64,000 nt of DNA from Flavobacterium sp. MDT1-60 (GCF_014844035.1 NZ_CP062159.1:1488001-1552000), one strand, 5' to 3'. Shown: positions 1 to 9,700, counted from the stretch's first letter. Notes: generated from the sequence alone by a model not told the origin. Numbers and translations are program-made.

Positions 1-1
1 T

Positions 2-472
2 AGCGGTTTTTGGCATGGTGCCAATTGGACTTATATTGCATGGGGATTCATTAATGCTGTTTACTTTTTACCATTGCTTCTGTCAAATAGTAATAGAAAT
101 AATATGGATGCAATTCAGCTAAAATTTGATTTTGATTCGGCAAAAGTAATACTTAGTATTTTCTATACTTTTTTATTGACTTGCATAGCCTGGGTGTTTT
201 TTAGAGCTAGAACAATTAATGATGCTATTTTATACCTAAAAAGAATTTTAACTAGTAGAGATTTTAGTTTTCAATATTTAGATAATGAACGTTATAGTTA
301 TGAATTATTAGGAATGATTGGTCTTTTTGTTTTGGTCGAATGGTTTAATCGTAGCAAAATCGAACCTCTTTCAGGAAAAAGAAACTTGTTAAAAGTCGCG
401 TTAGCCATTGTTACAATAATGGCTTTTGGAACTTTTTCAGATTATAAAGAATTTATATATTTTCAGTTTTAA
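2..472 (+). CDS. MBOAT family O-acyltransferase, C-terminal part (5' end outside window)
   Basis: The reading frame is open from the first bases of the window, so this is the last 156 residues of a longer protein. It begins with SGFWHGANWTYIAWG, the MBOAT signature that carries the catalytic histidine (as in AlgI and DltB). Several hydrophobic segments follow, and the protein ends in the YIYFQF-type tail common in this family. MBOAT proteins move an acyl group, usually acetyl, across the inner membrane for transfer to a polysaccharide. The stop codon overlaps the start of the next gene by one base, which ties it to the SGNH-like partner and the polysaccharide operon. The substrate is inferred to be the glycan made by this locus. 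The fold assignment is secure; the acceptor is unknown. Confidence 0.88.
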   Translation, partial: SGFWHGANWTYIAWGFINAVYFLPLLLSNSNRNNMDAIQLKFDFDSAKVILSIFYTFLLTCIAWVFFRARTINDAILYLKRILTSRDFSFQYLDNERYSYELLGMIGLFVLVEWFNRSKIEPLSGKRNLLKVALAIVTIMAFGTFSDYKEFIYFQF

Positions 473-1353
473 TGAAACGCTTTTTAATTTATACAACCAA
501 AATTTTAATCGTAACAGCTTTAATAGCAGTTGTTCTGGACGGATTATATACGAAAGTGTTTCTGCAATCTAAAAATAGAGGAAAAATAGAAAATGTTTTC
601 AATTCAGAACCACAGCGATACGATGTCGTTATTTTAGGATCGTCGAGAGCAAATAATCATTTTGTTTCGATGATGTTTGAAGATAAAGGATTGAAAACTT
701 TTAATTATGGTATGAGTGGCGGGCATTTGTTTGAAGCTTCTTTAATGCTAAAATTGATGATTGAAAGAAAATATACAATTAAAAATGTCATTCTCGAAGC
801 TGATTTAAATCTATCTAATGATAAGGAATCTGAAGGAGTCTCTGCTAAATTTCTACCCTTTATTCATAATTCTGAAGTTATAAAAAATCATTTTGCATCT
901 CAGGAAAATTTTAAAGAGCTTTATTATATTCCCTTTTACCGATATATAAAATATGATGCAAAAATAGGATTTAGAGAAACCTATAAAATTGTAACGAATC
1001 AAACAACAAACGCTCTTGATAATCTTGGATTCTATCCATTAAAAAAATACAAAAATGGCAATATGAAGAATAATATTGTCAACTTAAATCCTTTACCTCA
1101 CAATAAATATTACGAAGAAATTAAAAGCATTTGTAAAGCAAACAATATTAATTTTATTGTGGTTATGACACCAATGTGCGAAAATGTTGTAGGGATGGAT
1201 TATTTTGATAAAGTTAAAAAGGGATATCCCGAAATTCATAATTATGAGAATGTAGTTGTAGAAAATAAATATTTTTCGTCTTGTGGACATATGACTGATA
1301 TAGGGGCCAAGATGTTTACAGCTAGAATTTTAAAAGATTTTTTTAAGAAGTAA
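472..1353 (+). CDS. SGNH/GDSL-like membrane-anchored protein, partner of MBOAT acyltransferase
   Basis: A 293-residue protein with one N-terminal membrane segment (about residues 5-24) and an extracytoplasmic domain. VVILGSSRANNHF (about residues 53-64) resembles SGNH block I, with a GSSR serine in place of GDS. GHMTDIGAKMF (about 272-282) resembles block V with its histidine. The aspartate normally three residues before that histidine is absent (Ser270). In alginate- and capsule-type systems such proteins work with an MBOAT protein to complete O-acetylation in the periplasm. The one-base overlap with the upstream MBOAT gene supports this. Because the dyad looks incomplete, it may bind or hand over the acyl group instead of catalysing as a classical SGNH enzyme. 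Confidence 0.7.
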   Translation: MKRFLIYTTKILIVTALIAVVLDGLYTKVFLQSKNRGKIENVFNSEPQRYDVVILGSSRANNHFVSMMFEDKGLKTFNYGMSGGHLFEASLMLKLMIERKYTIKNVILEADLNLSNDKESEGVSAKFLPFIHNSEVIKNHFASQENFKELYYIPFYRYIKYDAKIGFRETYKIVTNQTTNALDNLGFYPLKKYKNGNMKNNIVNLNPLPHNKYYEEIKSICKANNINFIVVMTPMCENVVGMDYFDKVKKGYPEIHNYENVVVENKYFSSCGHMTDIGAKMFTARILKDFFKK

Positions 1354-1357
1354 AACC

Positions 1358-2506
1358 ATGAAAATAGCCTTTTTAACACCAGAATATCCGCACCCTAAAA
1401 CAGGTAATTCTGGAGGTATAGGTACAAGTATTAAAAATTTAGCGACCGCACTTTTAGGAAAAGGTATTTCGGTTCGAGTGTTGGTTTATGGTCAAAAAGA
1501 AGATGCTTTTTTTGATGATAATGGAATTTTGATTCAACAGATTAAAAATGTAAAATTCAAAGGATTATCCTGGTTTCTGACAAGAAAAAAATTAGAAAGA
1601 ATAATCAATAAATTATATTCTACCCAGGAAATTGATTTAATTGAAGCACCTGACTGGACTGGAATTACATCATTTATTAACCCAAATAAATGCCCAATTA
1701 TAATCCGATTACATGGTTCTGATACTTATTTCTGTCATTTGGATAATCGGCCTGTAAAAAGGATAAATAGATTTCATGAAAAAAGAGCGTTAAGAAAGGC
1801 AGATGGTTTATTATCAGTAAGTCAGTTTACTGCAGATTTGACAAATGCAGTTTTTGACTTGAATAATGAATTTACAATTGTTCCAAATCTTATTGATACC
1901 AGTTTGTTTGAAATTAATACTAATTACGGTCAAAAAGAAAAAAGCATTTTATATTTTGGAAGCTTAATCCGCAAAAAAGGACTTTTAGAATTGCCTTTAA
2001 TTTTTAATAAAGTAATTGAAAGCAATCCTGAAACCAAATTAATTTTAGTTGGTAAAGATGTTCCGGATATTATTTCAGGAAATCCATCTACCTGGCAAAT
2101 GATGCAAAAATTATTCTCAAATAAAGCTATAGCTAACGTAATATATTTGGGGAGTGTTCCTCATGTAGAAATAAAACAGAAAATTCAAGAGGCAGCAATT
2201 TGTGTTTTTCCTTCTTTTGCTGAGGCGTTTCCTGTTGCATGGTTAGAAGCCATGGCTATGGAAAAGCCAATTGTTGCATCAAATATTGGATGGGCATGCG
2301 AAGTAATTGAAGATGAAAAGAATGGCTTTTTAGTACATCCAACTAATCATGATCTTTTTGCAAAAAAAGTAGCTACACTCTTAAAAGATGAAACCCAATG
2401 CTCAAAAGTTGGAAAATTGGCGAGAAAAAGGGTGGAAGAATCTTTTGATGTAAAGGTGTTAGTAAAGCAAAATATTGATTTTTATAAACAGTTTAAAAAA
2501 CAATAA
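1358..2506 (+). CDS. Glycosyltransferase family 4 (GT-B)
   Basis: A 382-residue cytoplasmic glycosyltransferase. The N-terminal half has the glycine-rich acceptor-side loop GNSGGIGTSIKNLATAL (about residues 16-32). The C-terminal half has the GT4 donor-binding EX7E motif, EAFPVAWLE (Glu289/Glu297), followed by AMEKPIVASNIG. GSLIRKKGL near residue 201 is the usual start of the second Rossmann domain. It starts four bases after the previous stop and probably adds one sugar of the repeat unit made by this cluster. Donor and acceptor cannot be read from the sequence. Confidence 0.9.
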   Translation: MKIAFLTPEYPHPKTGNSGGIGTSIKNLATALLGKGISVRVLVYGQKEDAFFDDNGILIQQIKNVKFKGLSWFLTRKKLERIINKLYSTQEIDLIEAPDWTGITSFINPNKCPIIIRLHGSDTYFCHLDNRPVKRINRFHEKRALRKADGLLSVSQFTADLTNAVFDLNNEFTIVPNLIDTSLFEINTNYGQKEKSILYFGSLIRKKGLLELPLIFNKVIESNPETKLILVGKDVPDIISGNPSTWQMMQKLFSNKAIANVIYLGSVPHVEIKQKIQEAAICVFPSFAEAFPVAWLEAMAMEKPIVASNIGWACEVIEDEKNGFLVHPTNHDLFAKKVATLLKDETQCSKVGKLARKRVEESFDVKVLVKQNIDFYKQFKKQ

Positions 2507-2520
2507 CTAAGATTATAGAA

Positions 2521-4059
2521 ATGAAATTGAAAGAATTTATAACAAGTACGGGAGAGATTATTCTTTATAGTGGGCAACCTGATTTTAATAAATTAGAACG
2601 CCTTGCCTTTGGTGCAGGTGATATTTGGCATAGCTCATTTGAGCAGGGTTATAAAAATGCTTTTCCAGAGTTAGTATATCAAACAGCTGTTTTTTTTATG
2701 TTTATTAATGATTTTAATAATCTCGATGAATGCGTTAGCTGGAGAGTTAACCCTAATCAGTTTGCTGTGCGTAAATCAATTTGGGAAACTTTAAAAGGTT
2801 TTGATGATGAATATGAAAATGTTCAGTTGAAGGCATTAGATTTTGGTTACAACGCTTTACGAAATTCAGCTGCAATTCCTTTATATATAAAAGGACTTTT
2901 TGAGGAAAAAGCTATAGAAGAAATTAAAATCTCAGTGAAAGACCGATATGTTTTTTTTAGAAAAAACTTCAAAATCGATCATTCTGTTTTTATGTTATAT
3001 CGAGAAGGATTTTGGAAGTGGAAAGAATGGAATGCCTTTTTGTATGCTAAAAAAAATTTTAAACAATCATCTGAAAAACCAATTGTTAAACCACGTGAAC
3101 TATTAAATATAGAAGGAAATCCATCAGTGAGTTATATTATTCCGACAATGATGAGACAGGATTTTACTTTACAATTATTGGAAGATCTAGCACTTCAGAC
3201 TTATCCTGTATCACAAGTAGTTATTGTTGATGCAACTCCAGAAAATGCAAGAAACGAAAAATTATATAATGAAAAACAATTTCCTTTTAAACTAATCGTC
3301 AAGTGGCAGGAAACAAAAGGGAGTTGTAGAGCACGAAATGAAGCAATAGAATTGTGTACAGGAGATTATATTGTTTTTGGAGATGATGATGTTAGGGTGC
3401 AGCCAGAGTTTATAGAAAATCATATAAAAATACTTCAAACATATAAAGTGGTTGCCTGTAACGGGCTAGATATTCGGGCAGATAATCAACAGCAAGTATT
3501 GACAGATTTAAAGAATAAATTAGAGCAATTAGGGCAGAAAAGATGGAAAGTAGGAGCAAGTCCTGGTTTTAGTAATGCAAATTCTTGTGTAAAGAAAGAA
3601 TATGTCAGAAAACTAGTTGGTAACGATATTAATTTTGATGGCGGTTATGGTGAAGACAGTGATTTTGGAATGTCATTAGTAAAATTAGGACAAATTGTAA
3701 TTCATAATCCGTTTTCTGCGAACTTACATTTAAAGCCACCAATGGGTGGATATCGATTTTGGGGAAATCAGTCAAAGGTTTTAGGAAAGAAAAGAAAAGT
3801 CCAACCTTGGGAATTAGATACTCCGGTCAAATTTATTCGTCCTGTACCCAGTCCAACAATAATGTACGGAATAGTAAAACATTTTACACCAAAACAAGTA
3901 GTAGAGTATAAGTATAAACATTTCTTTTTATATCTTTTTAAAGGTTCAAAAAAAGGACTATTATATCGATTTTTAAGAATCCCATACAAGAATCTTCAGT
4001 TTAAAAAATCTCTTTTTTATGCTGAAAAATTAAACAATTTAGGTGTTAGACATAAATAA
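2521..4059 (+). CDS. Glycosyltransferase family 2 with extra N-terminal domain
   Basis: A 512-residue protein. The catalytic GT-A domain starts near residue 201 (PSVSYIIPTMMR), has the DXD-type metal-binding run DDD at about 288-290, and a GYGEDSDFG motif near 380 that supplies the catalytic acid. The first ~190 residues are unusual for GT2. They include FAVRKSIWETLKGFDDEY (about 81-98), which looks like the acceptor-side half of another GT-A domain without its nucleotide-binding half. The gene lies inside the polysaccharide operon, four bases before a second GT2 gene. The GT2 assignment is firm; the reading of the N-terminal region as a relic or accessory domain is inference. Confidence 0.85.
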   Translation: MKLKEFITSTGEIILYSGQPDFNKLERLAFGAGDIWHSSFEQGYKNAFPELVYQTAVFFMFINDFNNLDECVSWRVNPNQFAVRKSIWETLKGFDDEYENVQLKALDFGYNALRNSAAIPLYIKGLFEEKAIEEIKISVKDRYVFFRKNFKIDHSVFMLYREGFWKWKEWNAFLYAKKNFKQSSEKPIVKPRELLNIEGNPSVSYIIPTMMRQDFTLQLLEDLALQTYPVSQVVIVDATPENARNEKLYNEKQFPFKLIVKWQETKGSCRARNEAIELCTGDYIVFGDDDVRVQPEFIENHIKILQTYKVVACNGLDIRADNQQQVLTDLKNKLEQLGQKRWKVGASPGFSNANSCVKKEYVRKLVGNDINFDGGYGEDSDFGMSLVKLGQIVIHNPFSANLHLKPPMGGYRFWGNQSKVLGKKRKVQPWELDTPVKFIRPVPSPTIMYGIVKHFTPKQVVEYKYKHFFLYLFKGSKKGLLYRFLRIPYKNLQFKKSLFYAEKLNNLGVRHK

Positions 4060-4062
4060 ACC

Positions 4063-5076
4063 ATGAAATTTTCCTTAATTATTTGTACATACATGCGTCC
4101 TGAGCCTTTGTTGAAATTACTGCAGTCGGTTCAAACACAAACTGTATACCCTTATGAAATTTTAATTATTGATGGATCTACAAATGATGAAACGAGAGCT
4201 ATCTTAAACAAAAATCAATTTGAAAATTTAAAATATTTTTTGGTTGATGCTCAAAATCGCGGCTTAACCAAACAAAGAAATTTTGGGATTCAAAAAGTTA
4301 GTGATTATATTGGAATTATTTGTTTTTTAGACGATGATACGGTCTTAGAACCTGATTATTTTGAGAACTTACTAAATACTTATGAAGTTTTTCCAGAAGC
4401 TTTGGGTGTTGGGGGATATATATGTAATGAGATAAAATGGGAAAAGACAGCAGAAAATTATATTCCTAAAATTAATGAATTTTATTTTGATGGCTGGAAA
4501 CGTAAAGATGGAAGTCGTTTTGTGCTTCGGAAAAAACTGAATCTGGATAGTGATTGTCCGCCAGGATTTTCGCCAGGATTTTCGCATGGAAGAAGCGTTG
4601 GTTTTTTGCCACCAAGTAATAAAATTTATGAAGTAGAGCAATTAATGGGAGGGGTTTCTTCTTTTAAAAAATCAGTTTTTGAAAAACTTTCTTTTTCCAC
4701 TTATTTTGAAGGCTACGGTTTATATGAAGATGCCGACTTTACCTTAAGAGTCGCAAAAATTGGAAAATTATATCTGAATACCAAAGCAAAATTAGATCAT
4801 TTTCATGACTTATCTGGAAGACCAAATCAATATATATATGGTAAAATGGTGGTAAGGAACGGATGGTATGTCTGGCACGTAAAAAACCCTAATCCTTCCT
4901 TTAGAGATCGGTTCAAATGGAATATGATAACCTTAGTGCTTACTTTAATTCGATTTAGTAATTCAGTTACAGGATCTAATCGGAAAGAAGCTTTAACAGA
5001 GGCAGTTGGTAGGACTATTGGTTGGTTGAGTTTAACATTAAATAAACCTGCATTATCTAATTATAATGGAAAATAA
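4063..5076 (+). CDS. Glycosyltransferase family 2
   Basis: A 337-residue GT-A enzyme. It starts directly with the fold (FSLIICTYMRPEPLLKLL), has the DDD metal-binding motif at residues 90-92 and the GYGLYEDADFTLRV acid motif near residue 220. PGFSPGFS in the middle comes from a perfect 12-bp tandem duplication at 4561-4584. The protein resembles the catalytic half of the preceding 512-residue enzyme, so the two may be old paralogues. It probably transfers one sugar to the lipid-linked oligosaccharide made by this operon. Specificity is unknown. Confidence 0.88.
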   Translation: MKFSLIICTYMRPEPLLKLLQSVQTQTVYPYEILIIDGSTNDETRAILNKNQFENLKYFLVDAQNRGLTKQRNFGIQKVSDYIGIICFLDDDTVLEPDYFENLLNTYEVFPEALGVGGYICNEIKWEKTAENYIPKINEFYFDGWKRKDGSRFVLRKKLNLDSDCPPGFSPGFSHGRSVGFLPPSNKIYEVEQLMGGVSSFKKSVFEKLSFSTYFEGYGLYEDADFTLRVAKIGKLYLNTKAKLDHFHDLSGRPNQYIYGKMVVRNGWYVWHVKNPNPSFRDRFKWNMITLVLTLIRFSNSVTGSNRKEALTEAVGRTIGWLSLTLNKPALSNYNGK

Positions 5077-5114
5077 AGAGGATAGAGGATAAATATACGT
5101 ATAAGTAAGAAATT

Positions 5115-6119
5115 ATGAAATTAGAATTATTACTATGGACTCCACATTTAAATCAACTCATTTATTCCTATTTTTATTTTTGTAAAGAAGAAAATATAAA
5201 AGTAAACATTGTTAAAAATGAAATTGTAAAGTACAATGGGGCAATATTGCATGTAAATAGTAAAACTGTTTTTTTTGATTATTCTGATGATTCGAATTTT
5301 ATAGATTCTTCAGAAAATTTTGATTTTTATTTTAAACGGTCTCTTCGTTCAGAAAACTACATTAATAATATATATCCTTTGAATTTTAATTTATCAATAA
5401 CATATAAAAGTCATTTGTTATTAATGAATTTAAAAAAAGATTTATTGTTTGATAAATCTAGCAGAACAGAGGTTATACGGGCAATAGACAGGTATGCCTT
5501 ATTTACGAATGCATCGCATAGTATTTTAGATATTCAAAGATATCCTCGAAAAAACATTGATAATGGAGGAAATATAATTTTTCATACAAGATTATGGAAT
5601 CCTGATAGTCATAAAGATGAGGATGAAAAAGAACGTCGGAGAAATCAAAATGAATTTAGAATTAATGCTTGTCGTTTATTAAAAAAAACATTTAAAAAGG
5701 CATCAGTTGGTTTGTTGGCAGATAACTTTTCAAGTGAACTAGCACCAGATCTATTGTTAGATTCTAAACAGTCTAATAAAAATAATTACCTTAAGCTTTT
5801 AAATAATTATGACATTTGCATTGCTGATGACGGACTTAAAGATACACCTGGATGGAAAATCGGGGAGTATTTGTTGTATGGAAAAGCTGTTGTAACTACT
5901 CCATTAAATATTCAAGTTGATAATTTTAATGAACATGTAAATTACGAAAGATTAATCTCACGAAGTTCTTATTTGGAGCTACCTGAGAAAATTGAAAATC
6001 TGTTGGCGGAAAAAAAATATTTAGAAATGGGTGAAAACAATAGATTGTGGGCCGATGTATACTTACATCCTAAAAATTATATCAAAAGAATTTTGTCTAT
6101 TGTGGAAAATAATATATAG
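5115..6119 (+). CDS. Putative glycosyltransferase-like protein of polysaccharide locus
   Basis: A 334-residue protein without a clear family signature. The C-terminal third contains DICIADDGLKDTPGWKIGEY and LLYGKAVVTTPLNI, which resembles the donor-binding end of GT-B enzymes (an 'ends up at the tip of the cell' type, where a conserved E/GEY precedes a conserved turn). The first 120 residues show no motif I recognise. The coding region looks more AT-rich than the housekeeping genes, as is common for strain-variable glycan genes. It lies between two glycosyltransferase genes and ends two bases before the next start, so a role in the same glycan pathway is likely. Catalysis is not proven. Confidence 0.55.
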   Translation: MKLELLLWTPHLNQLIYSYFYFCKEENIKVNIVKNEIVKYNGAILHVNSKTVFFDYSDDSNFIDSSENFDFYFKRSLRSENYINNIYPLNFNLSITYKSHLLLMNLKKDLLFDKSSRTEVIRAIDRYALFTNASHSILDIQRYPRKNIDNGGNIIFHTRLWNPDSHKDEDEKERRRNQNEFRINACRLLKKTFKKASVGLLADNFSSELAPDLLLDSKQSNKNNYLKLLNNYDICIADDGLKDTPGWKIGEYLLYGKAVVTTPLNIQVDNFNEHVNYERLISRSSYLELPEKIENLLAEKKYLEMGENNRLWADVYLHPKNYIKRILSIVENNI

Positions 6120-6121
6120 CA

Positions 6122-7249
6122 TTGAAATCAATTAAATTTGCAATTATAACCCATGTTAACCATATTCAAAAGGAAAATGAATATTTTGGCTATGCTCCTT
6201 ATGTTCGGGAAATGAATATTTGGCTTAAATATGTTGATGAAGTGATAGTTGTTGGGCCATTATTAAATGGAAATCCAGCAGTAATTGATATTGCATATAG
6301 TCATAATAAGATTAATTTTAGAAAAGTTCCTGATTTTAGTTTTACCAGTTTTAAAAGCAACATGGTTTCGTTTATTAAGTTACCAATAATTTTTTGGCAA
6401 ATATTTTGGGCAATGAATGATGCAGATCATATTCATTTACGTTGTCCGGGGAATGTTGGTTTGATAGGATCTTTAGTTCAGATATTATTCCCGGGAAAAA
6501 TAAAGACTGCCAAATACGCTGGAAATTGGGACTCGAAAAGTAACCAGCCTTGGACCTATAATTTACAAAAGAAAATTTTGAATAATTCTTTTCTAACTCG
6601 GAATATGAAAGTTTTAGTATACGGAGATTGGGAGCATCAGTCCAACAACATAAAATCTTTTTTTACAGCTACATATTCAGAATCAGAAAAATTGTTGCCT
6701 AATAAAACAGATTTTAAATATTCGATAGAATTTATTTTTGTGGGAACCCTTGTTTCTGGGAAAAATCCTATGTATGCCATAAAGTTAGTTGAACAATTTA
6801 TTAAACAGAATAAAAATGTAATTCTGAACTTATATGGAGAAGGAAATGAAAGAATTGCTTTGGAAGAGTATATTAAGAAAAATAAACTAGAAAATTATAT
6901 TTTTTTAAATGGAAACCAAAATCAGAAAACAATAAAAGAAGCCTATCAAAAAAGTCATTTTGTTATTTTGCCATCTAAAAGTGAAGGCTGGCCCAAAGCT
7001 ATTGCCGAAGGTATGTTTTGGGGATGTGTTCCAATAGCGACAAAAGTCTCATGTGTACCTTTTATGCTTGATTACGGGAATAGGGGTGTTTTGCTTGAAA
7101 TGGATTTAGAAAAAGATGTATTTCATATTGAGAATGTAATAAAAGGTGGAGATAACTTTTTATCACAGAGTAAACTAGCTGCAAGTTGGTCACAGCAATA
7201 TACAACCGAAGTTTTTGAATCCGAAATAAAAAAACTGCTGGTAAAATGA
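6122..7249 (+). CDS. Glycosyltransferase family 4-like (GT-B), TTG start
   Basis: A 375-residue protein that starts at TTG. The next in-frame ATG is about 30 codons inside and would remove the first beta strand (KFAIITHVNH), so TTG is preferred. The second half has FVGTLVSGKNPMYAI, the start of the donor domain, and SEGWPKAIAE, the EX7E motif of GT4, near residue 287. HIHLRCPGNVG near residue 100 is the usual acceptor-domain strand. It sits two bases after the previous stop and overlaps the next gene by four bases (ATGA), which indicates translational coupling within the glycan operon. Confidence 0.85.
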   Translation: MKSIKFAIITHVNHIQKENEYFGYAPYVREMNIWLKYVDEVIVVGPLLNGNPAVIDIAYSHNKINFRKVPDFSFTSFKSNMVSFIKLPIIFWQIFWAMNDADHIHLRCPGNVGLIGSLVQILFPGKIKTAKYAGNWDSKSNQPWTYNLQKKILNNSFLTRNMKVLVYGDWEHQSNNIKSFFTATYSESEKLLPNKTDFKYSIEFIFVGTLVSGKNPMYAIKLVEQFIKQNKNVILNLYGEGNERIALEEYIKKNKLENYIFLNGNQNQKTIKEAYQKSHFVILPSKSEGWPKAIAEGMFWGCVPIATKVSCVPFMLDYGNRGVLLEMDLEKDVFHIENVIKGGDNFLSQSKLAASWSQQYTTEVFESEIKKLLVK

Positions 7250-8328
7250 GAGTTGTACAAATTATAGATTCTTTAGAACTTGGTGGTGCAGAACGAATGG
7301 CAATAAACTATGCTAACGCGCTGTCTAAAAATATAGATTTCTCAGGTTTAATTGCAACGAGAAAAGAAGGTGGCTTAAGAAAACAAATAAATATTGATGT
7401 CGCTTATTTATTTTTGCAACGAAAAAAGAGTGTAGACCTAAGTGCTGTTTTCCGTCTTAGAAAATATCTGGTCAAAAATAAAATAGATATCATACATGCA
7501 CATAGTTCTTCATTTTTTATAGCTGTATTAGTAAAGCTGACTTTACCACGAGTAAAAATATTTTGGCATGATCATTATGGCTCAAGATCAAAAGAAACTA
7601 AAAAACAGAATATATTTTTGGTTTTTTTATCGACTTTTTTTTCTTCTATTTTTGTAGTGAATCTTCAGTTGAAAGAATGGAATAAGAAAAATATGAATTG
7701 TTCTAGTGTTATTTTTGTCCCTAACTTCACTAGTTCTCAAAATATATCTGAAAATGAACAATTGACAAACTTAAAAGGATCAGATGGAAAAAGAATAGTT
7801 TTTCTGGCAAATTTAAAAAATCCTAAAAATCACCTTTTAATTTTAAAAGCTTATACTGATTTAAATTTATTTGACTCAGGTTGGAGTTTACATTTAATAG
7901 GGAGAGATTATTTTGATTCTTATTCTGAAGTATTAAAAAACTTTATAAAATCATGTTGTTTGGAGGATCATATTTTTCTGTATGGAGAAAAAAGAGACAT
8001 TAAAAATATTTTATCTCAGGCTTCAATTGGTGTTTTAGCATCAACACAAGAAGGTTTTCCAGTAACTTTACTTGAATATGCTTTAGAAAATGTTGCTGTC
8101 GTTTCTACCAATGTTGGATATTGTTCTGTTCTTATTCAAAACGAGATCGATGGATTATTGTTTGATCCTTTTTCAGAGTTGGAAGTTAAAAACCAATTAA
8201 AAAAAATAGTTACCAATGAAGTTTTGAAGAATACCTTGGCAGAGAAATTAAAAAAAAGAGTTCTACAGAATTATTCTGAGGAAGCAGTAATTGAAAATCT
8301 AATTTTAGCATACAAAAAAAGTAAATAA
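7246..8328 (+). CDS. Glycosyltransferase family 4 (GT-B)
   Basis: A 360-residue GT4 enzyme. It opens with VVQIIDSLELGGAERMAINY, the typical glycine-rich first loop, continues with DIIHAHSSSF near residue 80, and has the EX7E motif in STQEGFPVTLLEYALE near residue 265. It overlaps the preceding gene by four bases and the next by one, so these three genes are almost certainly translated from one mRNA. It is predicted to add a sugar to the membrane-linked repeat unit; the sugar cannot be inferred. Confidence 0.9.
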   Translation: MRVVQIIDSLELGGAERMAINYANALSKNIDFSGLIATRKEGGLRKQINIDVAYLFLQRKKSVDLSAVFRLRKYLVKNKIDIIHAHSSSFFIAVLVKLTLPRVKIFWHDHYGSRSKETKKQNIFLVFLSTFFSSIFVVNLQLKEWNKKNMNCSSVIFVPNFTSSQNISENEQLTNLKGSDGKRIVFLANLKNPKNHLLILKAYTDLNLFDSGWSLHLIGRDYFDSYSEVLKNFIKSCCLEDHIFLYGEKRDIKNILSQASIGVLASTQEGFPVTLLEYALENVAVVSTNVGYCSVLIQNEIDGLLFDPFSELEVKNQLKKIVTNEVLKNTLAEKLKKRVLQNYSEEAVIENLILAYKKSK

Positions 8329-9677
8329 TGAAGAGCTTTCGATTGTCTTACATACATATTGTTTTAATTCATTGCATTATTGCTTTGGTTATTTTTGCAG
8401 TACCTTTTTTGTCTAAAATATTGGCACTTTTAATTCTGATAATTGGTTTTTACCTTGTATTTAAGACTAAAAATAAAAATAATGAAGTCCTCTTGGTAGC
8501 CGCATATTTAGTCGGTATTGAGGTTTTTTTGAGAATGACTGGTGGAAATCTTAATAATGAATATGTTAAAATAAGCGTCATGTTTTTTATGTTGTTAGGT
8601 ATGATGTACAGTAATTTTTCTTTAAATGCATTCATTTATTGGTTTTTTCTAATCCTGTTGATTCCAGGTATTTTAATAGTTTCAACAATAACAGACTACG
8701 ATATTGATGTAAAAAAAGCATTGTTTTTTAATTTGTCGGGACCAGTATGTTTGGCTATTTGTGCAATCTATATGTTTAAGAGAAAAGTGCTGTTTTCTGA
8801 TTTGCAAAATATTGTACTCTCGTTAGGATTGCCCATATTGACTACTACGGTTTATTTGTTTTTGTATAATCCTAGCGTAAAAGATGTTGTAACAGGGACA
8901 GCTTCTAATTTTGAGACATCTGGTGGTTTTGGTCCAAATCAGGTTTCTACTATTTTAGGATTAGGAATTTTTATCTTTTTTACCCAATTGGTATTGTTCT
9001 CAAAAACTAAAAAAGAAATAATTTTAAATGGATTTTTGTTGCTTTTTGTAAGTTATAGAGGTATTGTAACTTTTTCAAGAGGTGGTATTATAACAGGTGT
9101 TGTTATGATTGCGTGCCTTTTAGTTCTATTGTATTTTTTTTCAAATGCAAAAGGGAAAAGTAAATTTATTCCGGTTTTTATAATGACAGCTTTAATGGGA
9201 ATTGGCATCTGGACCTATAGCTCTATCCAAACTAGCGGACTTATAGATAAACGTTATGCCAATCAGGATGCAAGAGGAAGAGAGAAGAAAAGTCAATTAA
9301 GTGGTAGAGAGGAAATAATTGAGTCTGAAATCACTTATTTTTTAGATAATCCTATAACCGGAATTGGAGTGGGAATGGGAAAAGAAATAAGAGAAAAATC
9401 TCTCGGGGTAGCAGTCGCTTCACATAATGAGATAACTAGGATGCTTGCAGAACATGGTTTATTTGGTATTTTAGGACTTTTGATCCTTTTTATAACTCCT
9501 TTTGTTTTATACATTCACAATAGGCAACACTTGTACTTTTTGTCTTTTTTTGTTTTTTGGCTCTTAACCATAAATCACGCAGCAATGCGAACAGCTGCCC
9601 CGGCCTTCGTTTATGCGCTAACGCTTCTCTCTGTCCACATTAAAATTCCTGAAAAAGCAGAAGATTCAATTGATTAA
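8328..9677 (+). CDS. O-antigen polymerase / ligase-like membrane protein (Wzy_C family)
   Basis: A 449-residue polytopic membrane protein with about ten or more hydrophobic segments. A large hydrophilic loop lies between residues ~310 and 370 (DKRYANQDARGREKK onward). The loop ends in GIGVGMGKEI and SHNEITRMLAEHGLFG, the pattern of the Wzy_C/WaaL family, whose members polymerise repeat units or ligate finished chains at the periplasmic face. The start overlaps the previous stop by one base. The position among glycosyltransferases fits a Wzy polymerase. A ligase role cannot be excluded from sequence. Confidence 0.82.
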   Translation: MKSFRLSYIHIVLIHCIIALVIFAVPFLSKILALLILIIGFYLVFKTKNKNNEVLLVAAYLVGIEVFLRMTGGNLNNEYVKISVMFFMLLGMMYSNFSLNAFIYWFFLILLIPGILIVSTITDYDIDVKKALFFNLSGPVCLAICAIYMFKRKVLFSDLQNIVLSLGLPILTTTVYLFLYNPSVKDVVTGTASNFETSGGFGPNQVSTILGLGIFIFFTQLVLFSKTKKEIILNGFLLLFVSYRGIVTFSRGGIITGVVMIACLLVLLYFFSNAKGKSKFIPVFIMTALMGIGIWTYSSIQTSGLIDKRYANQDARGREKKSQLSGREEIIESEITYFLDNPITGIGVGMGKEIREKSLGVAVASHNEITRMLAEHGLFGILGLLILFITPFVLYIHNRQHLYFLSFFVFWLLTINHAAMRTAAPAFVYALTLLSVHIKIPEKAEDSID

Positions 9678-9692
9678 ATTCTATTTTTTATA

Positions 9693-9700
9693 ATACATTT
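9693..9700 (+). promoter_or_regulatory. Predicted -7 box (TACATTTG) before sugar transferase gene
   Basis: TACATTTG matches the Bacteroidota -7 consensus TANNTTTG. A TTG at 9669-9671 stands 21 bases upstream, close to the usual 19. This suggests that the sugar transferase has its own promoter in addition to read-through from the operon. Confidence 0.45.
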
